This document shows, piece by piece, positions 1 to 8,046 of a DNA stretch of 25,689 bases. How positions within the stretch are numbered: position 1 is the stretch's first letter; each line of letters opens with the position of its first letter. This DNA is from CAZIUL01 sp964542475 (lineage in GTDB: Bacteria; Planctomycetota; B15-G4; CAYZWU01): NCBI GenBank assembly GCA_964542475.1, contig CAZIUL010000060.1, positions 1 to 25,689 on the forward strand, read 5' to 3'. Under the pieces are notes generated by a model that did no database searches, was not told the origin of the DNA, and was given only the letters and a program-made list of their open reading frames with translations. Position numbers and translations under genes: made by a program.

Positions 1-29
1 TGAAGTCCGGCGGTTCGTGACGTCTTCAC

Positions 30-50
30 ACTTTTTTTAACAGGAACTAA
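30..50 (-). repeat. 21-bp 3'-end motif, left copy
   Basis: This 21-bp stretch matches the reverse complement of 25635-25655 at 20 of 21 positions, with a 16-base exact core (35-50). It overlaps the TAG stop codon of the minus-strand sulfatase-fold gene and continues downstream of it. The right copy likewise follows a stop codon, so in gene orientation both copies read TTAGTTCCTGTTAAAA. It may be a small dispersed repeat or part of a 3' processing or termination signal; its nature is unknown. Confidence 0.6.
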
Positions 51-1627
51 TTATCCGGAACAGCGCGGCTCATGTAGCTTTCCCCGGATCCAGCTCCCCT
101 TTCGTAGATCCCTCCGTGAACATAGTACATTGATATATCATCGGGAACCTTTCCCGCAAAAAGAACAATGATGTCATCCAGAAACTGCCCTTCACCCATC
201 GGCGTTATGTACTTAACATCTTCCAGGATTACGCCTTCCAGGTCGTTTTCCAGGACCTGTGAGAACAGATAGGGGCGCGGTTTTTTGCGGTCCGCGATGG
301 CAGGGATCAGGCTCTGTCCCTGGTAAAAGAAATCCGCGTAATCGAGTCCGATGTAATCCATCAATGTTGGAGCCACATCGATCAGTCCTCCCAAGCTCTC
401 GACCACGCGGCCCTGGTATCTGTTGTGTGGAAACTTGATGATCAAGGGAACGTGTACGAGCTCCTGGAACAGAAAACCACCGTGATTCATCATGTACGGC
501 TTTTCCATAAACATCTCTCCGTGATCGGAGGTGATGATGATGAGCGATTTGTCGTACAGCTCCTCTCCCTTCAACCGCTCGAAAAAACGGCCCAGCTTTT
601 CATCTGTGTAGTACACGCCTCCCTCATAATTTGCTTTTGCCTGCCTGGCGTTGTCGTACGACCCGCTCAGGATCTCGGATTTGTTGAAACACGAGATCCA
701 TGTTTTGAACACCTCCCATTCGGCGCGATCCTCGGCAGTGGCCTCCACTTCTTTGTAGTACATGCTTTTGTACGGTTCGCTTTCGATGTATGGGAGGTGG
801 ATCTGGTAGGTGTGAAAAAAGAGGAAGAAGGGGTGTACCTTGTACTCTTCCTTCTCCCGGAAAAAATCGAACAACCTGTCCATCTTGGCTGCGATGTCCT
901 GCTTCTCTTCCTTTATGTCGATGTAAACCCCATACCCCTGGTCCATGCCGAACTTGCCGCAGGTGAATCCGCCGTCCACAATCCCGAGCGTCCTGTACCC
1001 CGCATTTGCAAGCACCTCTGACAGGAGGAGGAACTCCTCGCGGATGCTGTAATCGTAGCTTTCGAGGCCCCGCTTACCCGCGATCGTTTCCGGGTACAGC
1101 GAGGTCAGCATCGATTGTATCGAGGGGGGTGTAGATGGATGCTGGCAGTGGATGTTCTTGAATACGACAGCGTCTTTCGCAAAAGCTTCGAGAGCCGGAT
1201 GGCTGCGGCCGCGCGCTCCATGCAAGCTCAAGACATCGGCCCTCAACGTATCCAGCATGATGAGAATGATGTGAGGTTTTTCAGAGACAGGAGGGTCTTT
1301 CCTGATGAAGGTGTTGAGGTTGAGCATTCCCCACAGGATGAGAACCAGTGCTGCCGGGATTGCCGACCACGCGGCAGGGATCCGCCTATGTCTGATACCG
1401 GAGAATCCCGTGGCAGTGCCGAACAGGAGCCCCGTGCCCACCCCGAGCAGCATCCATCGGTTCAAGCCTTTGCAAAGCGACTCGCAGATGAGGTTGTACA
1501 TACCGTAAAGGAAATAGCGGTTTGCGGAAACATGCCGGATGGGATCCTGCACACCTGTTATAAATGCGGCAAGAACGCATAACCCGAATACAAAAAGAAA
1601 AGGCCGGAAAAAGGAGTTCGTTTCCAT
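47..1627 (-). CDS. membrane-anchored sulfatase/phosphodiesterase-fold protein
   Basis: This 526-residue protein belongs to the alkaline phosphatase/sulfatase superfamily. Three hydrophobic segments (about 7-25, 57-76 and 84-103) precede the catalytic domain, so it is probably an inner-membrane protein with its enzyme domain outside. Metal-binding motifs are visible: LDTLRAD (D126, D131), HLP near 277-279, TSDHGE (D368, H369) and NHGG (H382). The nucleophile region reads PSTPPSIQSMLTSLYP (164-179). The residue aligning with the sulfatase formylglycine position is Thr166, and the usual Arg of the CxPSR motif is absent. True formylglycine sulfatase activity is therefore unlikely; a phosphodiesterase or phospho-head-group transferase role is more plausible (inference). 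It is the last gene of a minus-strand run, 142 bases after the beta-helix gene. The ATG has a modest AGGG-type ribosome site upstream. Confidence 0.85.
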   Translation of the reverse strand: METNSFFRPFLFVFGLCVLAAFITGVQDPIRHVSANRYFLYGMYNLICESLCKGLNRWMLLGVGTGLLFGTATGFSGIRHRRIPAAWSAIPAALVLILWGMLNLNTFIRKDPPVSEKPHIILIMLDTLRADVLSLHGARGRSHPALEAFAKDAVVFKNIHCQHPSTPPSIQSMLTSLYPETIAGKRGLESYDYSIREEFLLLSEVLANAGYRTLGIVDGGFTCGKFGMDQGYGVYIDIKEEKQDIAAKMDRLFDFFREKEEYKVHPFFLFFHTYQIHLPYIESEPYKSMYYKEVEATAEDRAEWEVFKTWISCFNKSEILSGSYDNARQAKANYEGGVYYTDEKLGRFFERLKGEELYDKSLIIITSDHGEMFMEKPYMMNHGGFLFQELVHVPLIIKFPHNRYQGRVVESLGGLIDVAPTLMDYIGLDYADFFYQGQSLIPAIADRKKPRPYLFSQVLENDLEGVILEDVKYITPMGEGQFLDDIIVLFAGKVPDDISMYYVHGGIYERGAGSGESYMSRAVPDN

Positions 1628-1769
1628 TAACTCGCCCTATCGATAAACACGTGTCACCGAAAAGCCCGCAGCTGTTTCCTGGTTGATCGACAATACCAGG
1701 CATAAGGCTGTGGCTGCATCTGATGAAAAACCGCTGCTTCGCGGATTTCCGGCCTGGCGATCAGGCTCA

Positions 1770-3803
1770 TCACCGGTCCATGCAAGGCCCGATTTTCTCG
1801 AACGGAATGCGCTGGAAACCGATCGTTTTGTATGCGGGTGATTCCTGCAGCAGCCTGAAATCCATGTTTTTTGCGTCCACAAACCGCGGGTCCACATCGA
1901 TCATGTTGTTCTCGAAGACCTGGTAGGCCGAGGCTTTCTCCTCCATATCGAGCCATCGCCCCCCAAAACAGATGTTTTGGATGATGCGGTTGCCTTTAGG
2001 CGCGCCCGGCTCGTCTTCGAGAATGTTGACAAGCCGTGGATACCTGTCGCTCCACGGCGGTTTTGTGTAGGGAACAGCCTTCAGCCTTTCGGGCAGTGTC
2101 CCCCCTTCTTCCACGTGGTAGCTCATCCATCCCAGGCCGCGCGCGTCGATATGAACGGCGGGTTCGCAATCGATAAAGATGTTGTTGTCGATGATGTTGT
2201 CCCGCCCTCCGCCGATGAAGGCCGCCCTGGTGACATCGTAAAAAACGTTTCCAAGAACCGTGATGCCGCTCGCCGAGTCGTCCAAATACACTCCCATCGC
2301 ACCGAGGCGCCCCGGGCCGTGGATGTGATGAAAGAAGTTGTGCCGTATGACTGTTCCGCGCGCGGTCCAGTCCCGCCCCATGTAGAAAGCCCCAACATCG
2401 CCTGTCTCGCAGCAGACATGGTGCACCTCGTTGAGCTCGATTAAGTGGTCGTTTCCATTGAGCAGTATGGCGCAGTGAGGCCCGTCGTGAATGAGGTTTT
2501 GTGCGACGCGATTGCCCACGCCGTGGACCGCTATTGCGGGGCGATAGGTGCGGCAGCACCTGCTGTAATCGTGGATGTGATTGTTTTCAGCGAGGTTTCC
2601 CGCCGGAACCAGGCTCTTGCGGTCGCCGCCCGAGAGAGATACCGCGCCGTCGCCTGTTTCAAGGATCTCGCAACCGATGACACCACATCCGGTCCCGCCC
2701 GAGATTGAAACGGCCCTGTTGCCGATGTTGCGCAACGTGCATCCGACGAGCCTGACGTTGGTGCTGTTTCGTATTTCAACAGCGGTTCCGCGGGTCGATT
2801 CGAGCGTCAGGCCTTGAAGGGTGATGTACGAGCTTTCGTTCGCGGAGATCAGCGTCAAAAGCCGGGTGACCTCGGCATCGTGATCGCCGACAGGGTCCGG
2901 AGGCCAGAAGTAAAGGGTGCCGCTGGCCCGATCCAGGTACCATTCGCCCGGCCGGTCCAGCTCCGACAGAAGGTTCAGCGCGTAGTACCGCTGTTCTTTC
3001 TTGTATCCGTATACTCCGTGCGGCGGATGAGTGAATAAAACGCGGTTGGCAGTGTCAATGGATCTGATTTTTTCGTAGCTGTCAGCCCAGTCATGGAACC
3101 AGTAGCCGTGAATCCAGATCTCCTCCTCGTTCTCCCAATTTTTGGGCTGGTCACCCTCGTAACCAAACTTACCACTGTCCTTGCCTTCCAGCACACGGGC
3201 GATTTTCGCAAAACCCTCGTTCGGCCATCTTGCAAGTGTCATGGGCTTGTTCCGGAAGAAAAGCTCCAGGGCTGCGGCGTGCATCGGCCTTCCGAACCCC
3301 CGGGGCATGAGCTCGCCGAAATCGACGATCCCCTGCGCGCGCAAATCAGCCTGCAGAACATGCCCGCGCACAGCAGGATCGAGACGATGATGCGCTTCTG
3401 AGCCGGCAACAGGTTCGAATCCGCTGACACGTTTTCCGCCTGACAGGCGGACAACGGCTCCTTCTCGGGCTCGAAAGACGACTGGAGACTCCCTTGAAGC
3501 GGAATCCTCCGCGGTCAGCTCGAACACCCTGTCGCGGCGATAAACACCCTCGACGAGCTCGACAACGACCCCCCCCTTGGGCAATCCGTCGCTTTTTTTC
3601 CTTTTCCTGATCTCGTCCCTCGCCCGCTCAAGGGTGGCAAACGGACCATCGGTATTGTCTGCATTGGGCTGCGGCAGCATGCCTGACCATGAATCGTTGC
3701 CTTTGTGTGACACGTACAAAGTTTCAAGCGCGGATGCCGTGTTCAGGGCTGCAAAACAAAACACAAGACACGTGAAACAAACCGTTTTTATAGGCCTCTT
3801 CAT
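1770..3803 (-). CDS. secreted right-handed parallel beta-helix protein
   Basis: This 677-residue protein begins with a signal peptide (basic MKRPIK, hydrophobic core to about 25, AxA-like site), so it is exported. Residues 27-110 (LYVSHKGNDSWSG, then GPFATLERARDEIR and GGVVVELVEGVYRR) are the entry segment typical of secreted beta-helix proteins related to polysaccharide lyases and DUF1565. From about 320 to 610 short Asn/Gly-rich coils such as NSTNVRLVGCTLRNIGNRAV recur with His- and Asp-containing turns, the pattern of a parallel beta-helix. Family members bind or cleave polysaccharides; the substrate cannot be read from the sequence. It lies 55 bases after the GH172 gene and upstream of the sulfatase-fold gene, suggesting one operon for glycan processing. 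The ATG follows an AGAAGGG ribosome site. Confidence 0.85.
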   Translation of the reverse strand: MKRPIKTVCFTCLVFCFAALNTASALETLYVSHKGNDSWSGMLPQPNADNTDGPFATLERARDEIRKRKKSDGLPKGGVVVELVEGVYRRDRVFELTAEDSASRESPVVFRAREGAVVRLSGGKRVSGFEPVAGSEAHHRLDPAVRGHVLQADLRAQGIVDFGELMPRGFGRPMHAAALELFFRNKPMTLARWPNEGFAKIARVLEGKDSGKFGYEGDQPKNWENEEEIWIHGYWFHDWADSYEKIRSIDTANRVLFTHPPHGVYGYKKEQRYYALNLLSELDRPGEWYLDRASGTLYFWPPDPVGDHDAEVTRLLTLISANESSYITLQGLTLESTRGTAVEIRNSTNVRLVGCTLRNIGNRAVSISGGTGCGVIGCEILETGDGAVSLSGGDRKSLVPAGNLAENNHIHDYSRCCRTYRPAIAVHGVGNRVAQNLIHDGPHCAILLNGNDHLIELNEVHHVCCETGDVGAFYMGRDWTARGTVIRHNFFHHIHGPGRLGAMGVYLDDSASGITVLGNVFYDVTRAAFIGGGRDNIIDNNIFIDCEPAVHIDARGLGWMSYHVEEGGTLPERLKAVPYTKPPWSDRYPRLVNILEDEPGAPKGNRIIQNICFGGRWLDMEEKASAYQVFENNMIDVDPRFVDAKNMDFRLLQESPAYKTIGFQRIPFEKIGPCMDR

Positions 3804-3858
3804 CTGCGCTTTCCCTTCTTTACAGGAGCATATCCCACCCGTTTCCTTTACATGTCAA

Positions 3859-6000
3859 TCAGGGCTGACCCTCCAGGCGGATGTAGTCGAGGCCGAACAT
3901 GTAGTTGGGGATCGCCTTGTCGTTCTTGTCCAGGATCGTGACGGTCAGCGTGTTGCGGCCTTTTTTCAGGTCGAATACGCCCAGGTCGATCTCTTCTGTC
4001 GGTCCCCAGCGTTCGCTTTTGTACAGGTCGATCGGGCCGCCGGCCTTGAGACCGTTCACGCTGAGCTGGTGAATACCGTAGTCGTTGGCCTTGGTGAACA
4101 CCACTAGCACATGGCGCGGGCCGGCCCGATCGCTTTCAAATGCCAGGACGAGCTCGTCGCCCACGCCGGCCTCCTTCCACCAGAGCTGGGTCTCGCCGCT
4201 GTATCTGCTGCCGGCGCCCTGTTTTTCCGTGGTTCCGACGGAGGAGAGCACTTCGAGCTCTTCGCCTTCGATGACGCCCTCGACCCTGTGAACCCTGTAA
4301 GGAGGGATCTTGTCGAGCACGAGGGCCTGTTGATCCAGGGCCGGATCAGGGAAGTTGTCCTCCTGCCCGAGGAATGCGTACCAGTACGACGTGACCGCAT
4401 AGTCCACGTTCACCTCGGCCCAGTGCCATACCTCCATGTCGAAGCGGAATTTTTCCGCGAAGGGGATTCGGTCCAGGATGTGCCAGCGGTTGACAGCCGT
4501 GTGGCCGTAGTTGTTGGGACCGTCGCAGCGCGGCTGGTTGTGAAAGGCGCCTGAGAACAGCTCGGGACTGCACCACGCGTAGCCGTAGTAGTCCTCGGTG
4601 CCCGTCCCGAAATGGGAGGGGAACTCCTCGCCGTCCACGTAGATCTTCTCGTCGCCCTCGCCCCACCAGTTCTTGACCGGGTTGCTCACGTAGAGCGCGT
4701 CGCCCACAAAGACCCCCCTGCCGTTCAATGTCAGGTAGTTCCAGTCGATCATGGGGCGGGTTGGGATCTGCTTTTCGATGCGCCACTTGGCATAAAAGTG
4801 CATGCTGCGCTCGGTCCAGGGTGCGGTGCAGCTTACGCCGCCCACGCTGACCTTGGCTTCCTGCCCGCTCAGGTTGGTCAAGCTGAGCTCCGCGCTTTTC
4901 TCGAACGGCATCCACCAGCAGGACCACATCAGGCCGCCTTCCGTGACTCCGAGGGGAAGCGATGAGTACGGATTGAGCCCGGGCGCTGCCCCGAAAAAAT
5001 CGCCGAGGGGTGCGCGGATGGTCTCGATCCCGTCGAATACAGCGGTCAGCAGGATACCGCGCAGTGCAGCATCCACATCCTCGGCCGCGACACTGGCGGA
5101 AAGGTTGGCCACGGCCTTGGATCCCTGGAGGCGCATAAAAGTAACTGTCTCGCCCCGGGCAAGGTTGAGCTCCTGGTCCTCCCAGAAATGGCATTGTACA
5201 TTCCCGGAGTCGAGATCCGCTGCTTTCATATCGCCGGACGCGTTCTTGCGTTCTTTTTCCCGGCGTTCAAAGCCCATCACGGCAAAAGAGCGCAGAAGGC
5301 ATCCAAAGGACGCTTCAACCGGTTCCTGAAGAATCTTTGCAACCGCTTCCACGGTATCGGAGAGTTCCGATGCTGTGCCCGGTTTGAAAGACACAACCTT
5401 TGTGCCGGGCGCATAGGTCCTGTAGTTGACCTGGTAGTAGAAACCGCCCTCATCGCTGGTGATCTTGCAGTGTTTCGCATATGGAATGGGAAAGTAGGAG
5501 TTCCACCCGCGGCTGGACGTGTGCGTTATGGGATGCAAAAACCCCTCGGTCTTGCCGTTCAAAAAGTCGGTCATCAGCGCCTCGATCACAGGGTCAGGGG
5601 AGTGATCCACATACACCCTTAGAACCCCCTTGGGGTTCGCTGACCAGATGCGCACGATAGCGCCCGGCCCTTCGGCATCGACACAGACGTGCTCCTTGCG
5701 CCCGTTGTTTTCCTCGATCCGCAGGTAGTGGCCGCAGTCAGCGTTGGCGAACCATTCCTTTTCAGGGGATACGCTTTTGGGGTCGTAGCTCGAAAACTGG
5801 CGGCAAAAGAACTCGGGGGAGGGGTAGAGCGAGAGACCGCGCAGATCTACCAGCTCTTTGAGAAGCGATTTGGTGGTCACGGCACCGGTATCGTCGTCCG
5901 CTGCGGATGTTCCGGCAACTCCGGAAACCGCGAAAAAGCACGAGGCTAAAACAAGACAAAGACAGATGGAAACGGACCGTTTTTCTCTTTTTTCGAGCAT
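3859..6000 (-). CDS. GH172 (DUF2961) glycoside hydrolase-like protein
   Basis: The chosen ATG at 6000 gives 713 residues. It is preferred over an in-frame ATG at 6054 because GGAGG lies five bases before it and a signal peptide (basic LEKREKR, then a hydrophobic stretch) follows directly. The DUF2961/GH172 signature is clear: DAEGPGAIVRIWSANPKG near the N-terminus, then FGTGTEDYYGYAW with E469 and RFDMEVWHW with E523, matching the regions of the paired catalytic glutamates of the family. About 140 C-terminal residues form a probable beta-sandwich. Characterised GH172 enzymes act on fructofuranosides and related furanosides; the substrate here is unknown. It is the first gene of the minus-strand run and would act in the periplasm or outside the cell. 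Its N-terminal LASCFF is only a weak lipobox, so lipoprotein status is uncertain. Confidence 0.88.
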   Translation of the reverse strand: MLEKREKRSVSICLCLVLASCFFAVSGVAGTSAADDDTGAVTTKSLLKELVDLRGLSLYPSPEFFCRQFSSYDPKSVSPEKEWFANADCGHYLRIEENNGRKEHVCVDAEGPGAIVRIWSANPKGVLRVYVDHSPDPVIEALMTDFLNGKTEGFLHPITHTSSRGWNSYFPIPYAKHCKITSDEGGFYYQVNYRTYAPGTKVVSFKPGTASELSDTVEAVAKILQEPVEASFGCLLRSFAVMGFERREKERKNASGDMKAADLDSGNVQCHFWEDQELNLARGETVTFMRLQGSKAVANLSASVAAEDVDAALRGILLTAVFDGIETIRAPLGDFFGAAPGLNPYSSLPLGVTEGGLMWSCWWMPFEKSAELSLTNLSGQEAKVSVGGVSCTAPWTERSMHFYAKWRIEKQIPTRPMIDWNYLTLNGRGVFVGDALYVSNPVKNWWGEGDEKIYVDGEEFPSHFGTGTEDYYGYAWCSPELFSGAFHNQPRCDGPNNYGHTAVNRWHILDRIPFAEKFRFDMEVWHWAEVNVDYAVTSYWYAFLGQEDNFPDPALDQQALVLDKIPPYRVHRVEGVIEGEELEVLSSVGTTEKQGAGSRYSGETQLWWKEAGVGDELVLAFESDRAGPRHVLVVFTKANDYGIHQLSVNGLKAGGPIDLYKSERWGPTEEIDLGVFDLKKGRNTLTVTILDKNDKAIPNYMFGLDYIRLEGQP

Positions 6001-6005
6001 TTGAT

Positions 6006-6010
6006 CCTCC
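6006..6010 (-). promoter_or_regulatory. ribosome binding site fixing the GH172 start
   Basis: The minus strand reads GGAGG five bases before the ATG at 6000. The farther upstream ATG at 6054 has no comparable site and would place 18 hydrophilic residues before the signal peptide. Confidence 0.75.
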
Positions 6011-6111
6011 CTGTTCGAACGTTTTGCTGAGAGCACACCCGAGATTAATACCATTTTACCCGTAAGCCCAGAGTACAGCGCTGGAATAATAGAAATCCAT
6101 GGAAATCTCCG

Positions 6112-6123
6112 GCGACCGGTCGC
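6112..6123. promoter_or_regulatory. perfect 12-bp palindrome, possible operator
   Basis: GCGACCGGTCGC is a perfect palindrome lying about 20 bp upstream of a TATTAT-like -10 on the minus strand (6086-6091), so it would overlap the -35 region for the GH172 operon. No good -35 hexamer is visible there, which would fit an activator- or repressor-controlled promoter. The function is inferred from position only. Confidence 0.3.
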
Positions 6124-6165
6124 ACCGGATATTGGAGCGTAGTTCCTGGATTATTTTTCCGATAG

Positions 6166-6188
6166 TTTCCTACCATTTTAATAGGAAA
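6166..6188. promoter_or_regulatory. inverted repeat upstream of the -35 box
   Basis: TTTCCTA, nine bases, then TAGGAAA form a perfect 7-bp dyad that ends seven bases before the TTGACA hexamer at 6196. The placement is typical of an activator site for the plus-strand transcript. No regulator gene is present in the window to pair with it. Confidence 0.35.
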
Positions 6189-6195
6189 ACTTTTC

Positions 6196-6223
6196 TTGAC
6201 ATCCTCTATCATGCTCATATCAT
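6196..6223 (+). promoter_or_regulatory. sigma70-like promoter for the porin/symporter genes
   Basis: A consensus TTGACA (6196-6201) is followed after 16 bases by TATCAT (6218-6223), a five-of-six match to TATAAT. It would give a leader of roughly 320 bases before the porin ATG at 6551. Confidence 0.4.
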
Positions 6224-6457
6224 AAAATCAGAAGCTGTCATTCAGGATGCCTGTATCTCCTGCAAGGCAGCGGACCTTTCATTCAGGAGGTAGGATCTTG
6301 TTGATCTTCGCTTACTGCTACACATGACTTCGTCCGGATGGGTCTTGGCGGCTCGTACCAGCCATCTCCTTGGGGCGGAGCATTCGTGTGATCTGATCCT
6401 TCTCACTATCCTCTCCCCCTCACCAGGAAATCAACTGATTTAAGCAACAAAGGTTTG

Positions 6458-6477
6458 TACCTGCGAGGAAGCAGGTA
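6458..6477 (+). promoter_or_regulatory. leader hairpin upstream of porin gene
   Basis: TACCTGC and GCAGGTA form a perfect 7-bp stem with a six-base loop, about 73 bases before the start codon. There is no following T-run, so it is not an intrinsic terminator. It could affect mRNA stability or translation. Confidence 0.3.
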
Positions 6478-6550
6478 GATAGACCGCAAAAACGATTATC
6501 CCGGCACAAAAGACTTATCTTTCTAAAAAACATTTTTCCGGAGAATGGTA

Positions 6551-7975
6551 ATGAATAAACTTGTTACGCTCCTGATCCTCGTCTGTTTCTTGCTCCCTCT
6601 GAATGAAGATACAGTTCGTGCTGATGAAAGCATTCCTTTCGGTTTGCTGCTCAGCGAGCCCTCACCAGCGGGCAGCATCGAAGAGGAAGAAAAACCTTTC
6701 AACGAATTCGAAATCGGTGATATCCTCGATGTCATCCTGCACGGCGATCTGTGGCTCTATCACATCCGCACCACCAACGTCTACCACACGGATGGAAACG
6801 CAGCTTTCACGGAGCTGACGGCACGGTTTGGGGCTGATTTCCGCTTCAAGGAGATCGACTGGTTTACCGGCCAGTTACGTGCGGTAAGAACAGAAGTACA
6901 CGGCAGGCCCGACAAGTGGACCGCCCCGGCCCGGGATGATGCGGGAGACCGCGTGGACCTGGCCAACTTCACCATCTCCGGAGAGCTGGGAACTTTGCCC
7001 ACCTCCCTGACCGTGGGTATCCAGGAGCTCGGTTACGGGGACGGCTTGCTCATCTTTGACGGCTATACGGACAAGCGGGCGGTGTGGACCACGCCGATCC
7101 GCTCCTTTCCGGCCGTCAAATGGAACATCAAGCCCCATGAAGACATAAGCATGGATTTCTTTGCAGCCCAGTTTCACAACGATCACGTCAGCTATGAAAC
7201 CTATTTAGGATCCGGAGTCGGCGTCCAGGGGGGCGGGCAAGTATATGGTAGCGTGTTCAATTACACGACTGACAGCGTGGGGTGCCTGGAAATCGGGCTT
7301 TTCCTCAAGGATGAGGACATCCGTGACGGACATAACAACGGCCTGGACACGGGATCCAACACATGGGCGCTCAGCCTCAGGGAATCCAAGGATTTAGGCT
7401 CATTCAACCTGACAGCCGAGATTATAAAGGAATGGGGACGAACCAGGGTGGTGCAGAACAGCGTCGCCCCTAACAGCCCCCTCCAAAGCCGCGATGCCTG
7501 GGGGGGGCACGTCTCAGGCACGTACTCTTTTACAATGACAGAGGAGTCTCCCTATCTCAAGGCGCGCTTCGCCTATTTTCAAGGCGACCGGTCCGGCACC
7601 TCCTCGGTGGAATCGTTTGATCCTTTCTTCTACGGGTTCAACGACTGGGGTTCATGGTTCCTGGGCGATATGACGAGCTATTCCCTTACCAACACCAACG
7701 AACAGGCCATTTCCCTGGAGTTCGGCATGGTTCCGTTTGATAAATCCAAGCTCCGCGTGTTTCTCTACGACTTTAACCTGGATCAGGAGATGCCCTTTTC
7801 CCATAGCAAGGCCTGGTCAAACGAAGCCAATATCGTCTTCGACTACTTTCCCTGCGACTACATCTTCCTGGGCGCCATGGCGGGCGCGGTCATCCCCAAG
7901 GCAGCGGCGGAGAGTTTTAATGGCGACGATGAAATTCAGACCGAGGTGATGTTCTGGGCCGGTTTCTATTTTTAG
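6551..7975 (+). CDS. outer-membrane beta-barrel, alginate-export-like porin
   Basis: The start at 6551 (474 residues) is chosen over the in-frame ATG at 6545 because GGAG at 6540-6543 is seven bases from the former and one base from the latter. A signal peptide (MNKLVTLLILVCFLLPL) is followed by a barrel built of alternating polar/aromatic strands and ending in GFYF, the terminal aromatic typical of proteins inserted by the Bam complex. Segments such as LWLYHIRTTNVYHT, FRFKEIDWFTGQLRAVR and GIQELGYGDGLLIFDG resemble the alginate_exp family, whose members form anion-selective channels for acidic polysaccharides or oligomers. It precedes the SSS symporter gene by about 70 bases, separated by a degenerate repeat fragment. 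Together they could carry one substrate across both membranes (inference). Confidence 0.72.
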   Translation: MNKLVTLLILVCFLLPLNEDTVRADESIPFGLLLSEPSPAGSIEEEEKPFNEFEIGDILDVILHGDLWLYHIRTTNVYHTDGNAAFTELTARFGADFRFKEIDWFTGQLRAVRTEVHGRPDKWTAPARDDAGDRVDLANFTISGELGTLPTSLTVGIQELGYGDGLLIFDGYTDKRAVWTTPIRSFPAVKWNIKPHEDISMDFFAAQFHNDHVSYETYLGSGVGVQGGGQVYGSVFNYTTDSVGCLEIGLFLKDEDIRDGHNNGLDTGSNTWALSLRESKDLGSFNLTAEIIKEWGRTRVVQNSVAPNSPLQSRDAWGGHVSGTYSFTMTEESPYLKARFAYFQGDRSGTSSVESFDPFFYGFNDWGSWFLGDMTSYSLTNTNEQAISLEFGMVPFDKSKLRVFLYDFNLDQEMPFSHSKAWSNEANIVFDYFPCDYIFLGAMAGAVIPKAAAESFNGDDEIQTEVMFWAGFYF

Positions 7976-7976
7976 C

Positions 7977-8009
7977 GCCGCGGTAGAAAACGATGAAATG
8001 CGCGGGTTA
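7977..8009 (+). repeat. palindromic repeat family, degenerate end fragment (copy E)
   Basis: These 33 bases align without gaps to one arm end of the 180-bp palindrome at 16148-16327 (about 26 of 33 identical, including GATGAAAT and GCGGGTTA). The fragment begins one base after the porin stop codon. It is the most diverged copy, so membership is likely but not certain. Confidence 0.5.
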
Positions 8010-8046
8010 AAGCTTCCTCTTCCGTTTCTGGCAAGGAGATAAAATC

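Larger units (their letters stand above)
6011..6550. other. divergent intergenic control region
   Basis: This non-coding stretch separates the minus-strand glycan operon from the plus-strand porin/symporter genes. It holds a 12-bp palindrome, a 7-bp dyad next to a sigma70-like promoter, and a leader hairpin, each listed separately. I see no convincing small gene or RNA gene. The presence of dyads between divergent transport and hydrolase genes suggests shared transcriptional control. Confidence 0.6.

Noticed and set aside
3412..3422. GGTTCGAATCC resembling a tRNA T-loop
   Set aside because: The flanking bases do not form the five-pair T stem, no acceptor or anticodon stems are present, and it lies within the well-supported beta-helix gene.
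4111..5329. Several plus-strand open frames of 117-175 residues opposite the GH172 gene
   Set aside because: They are antisense shadows of a GC-rich coding region; the minus-strand frame has clear family motifs and a ribosome site.
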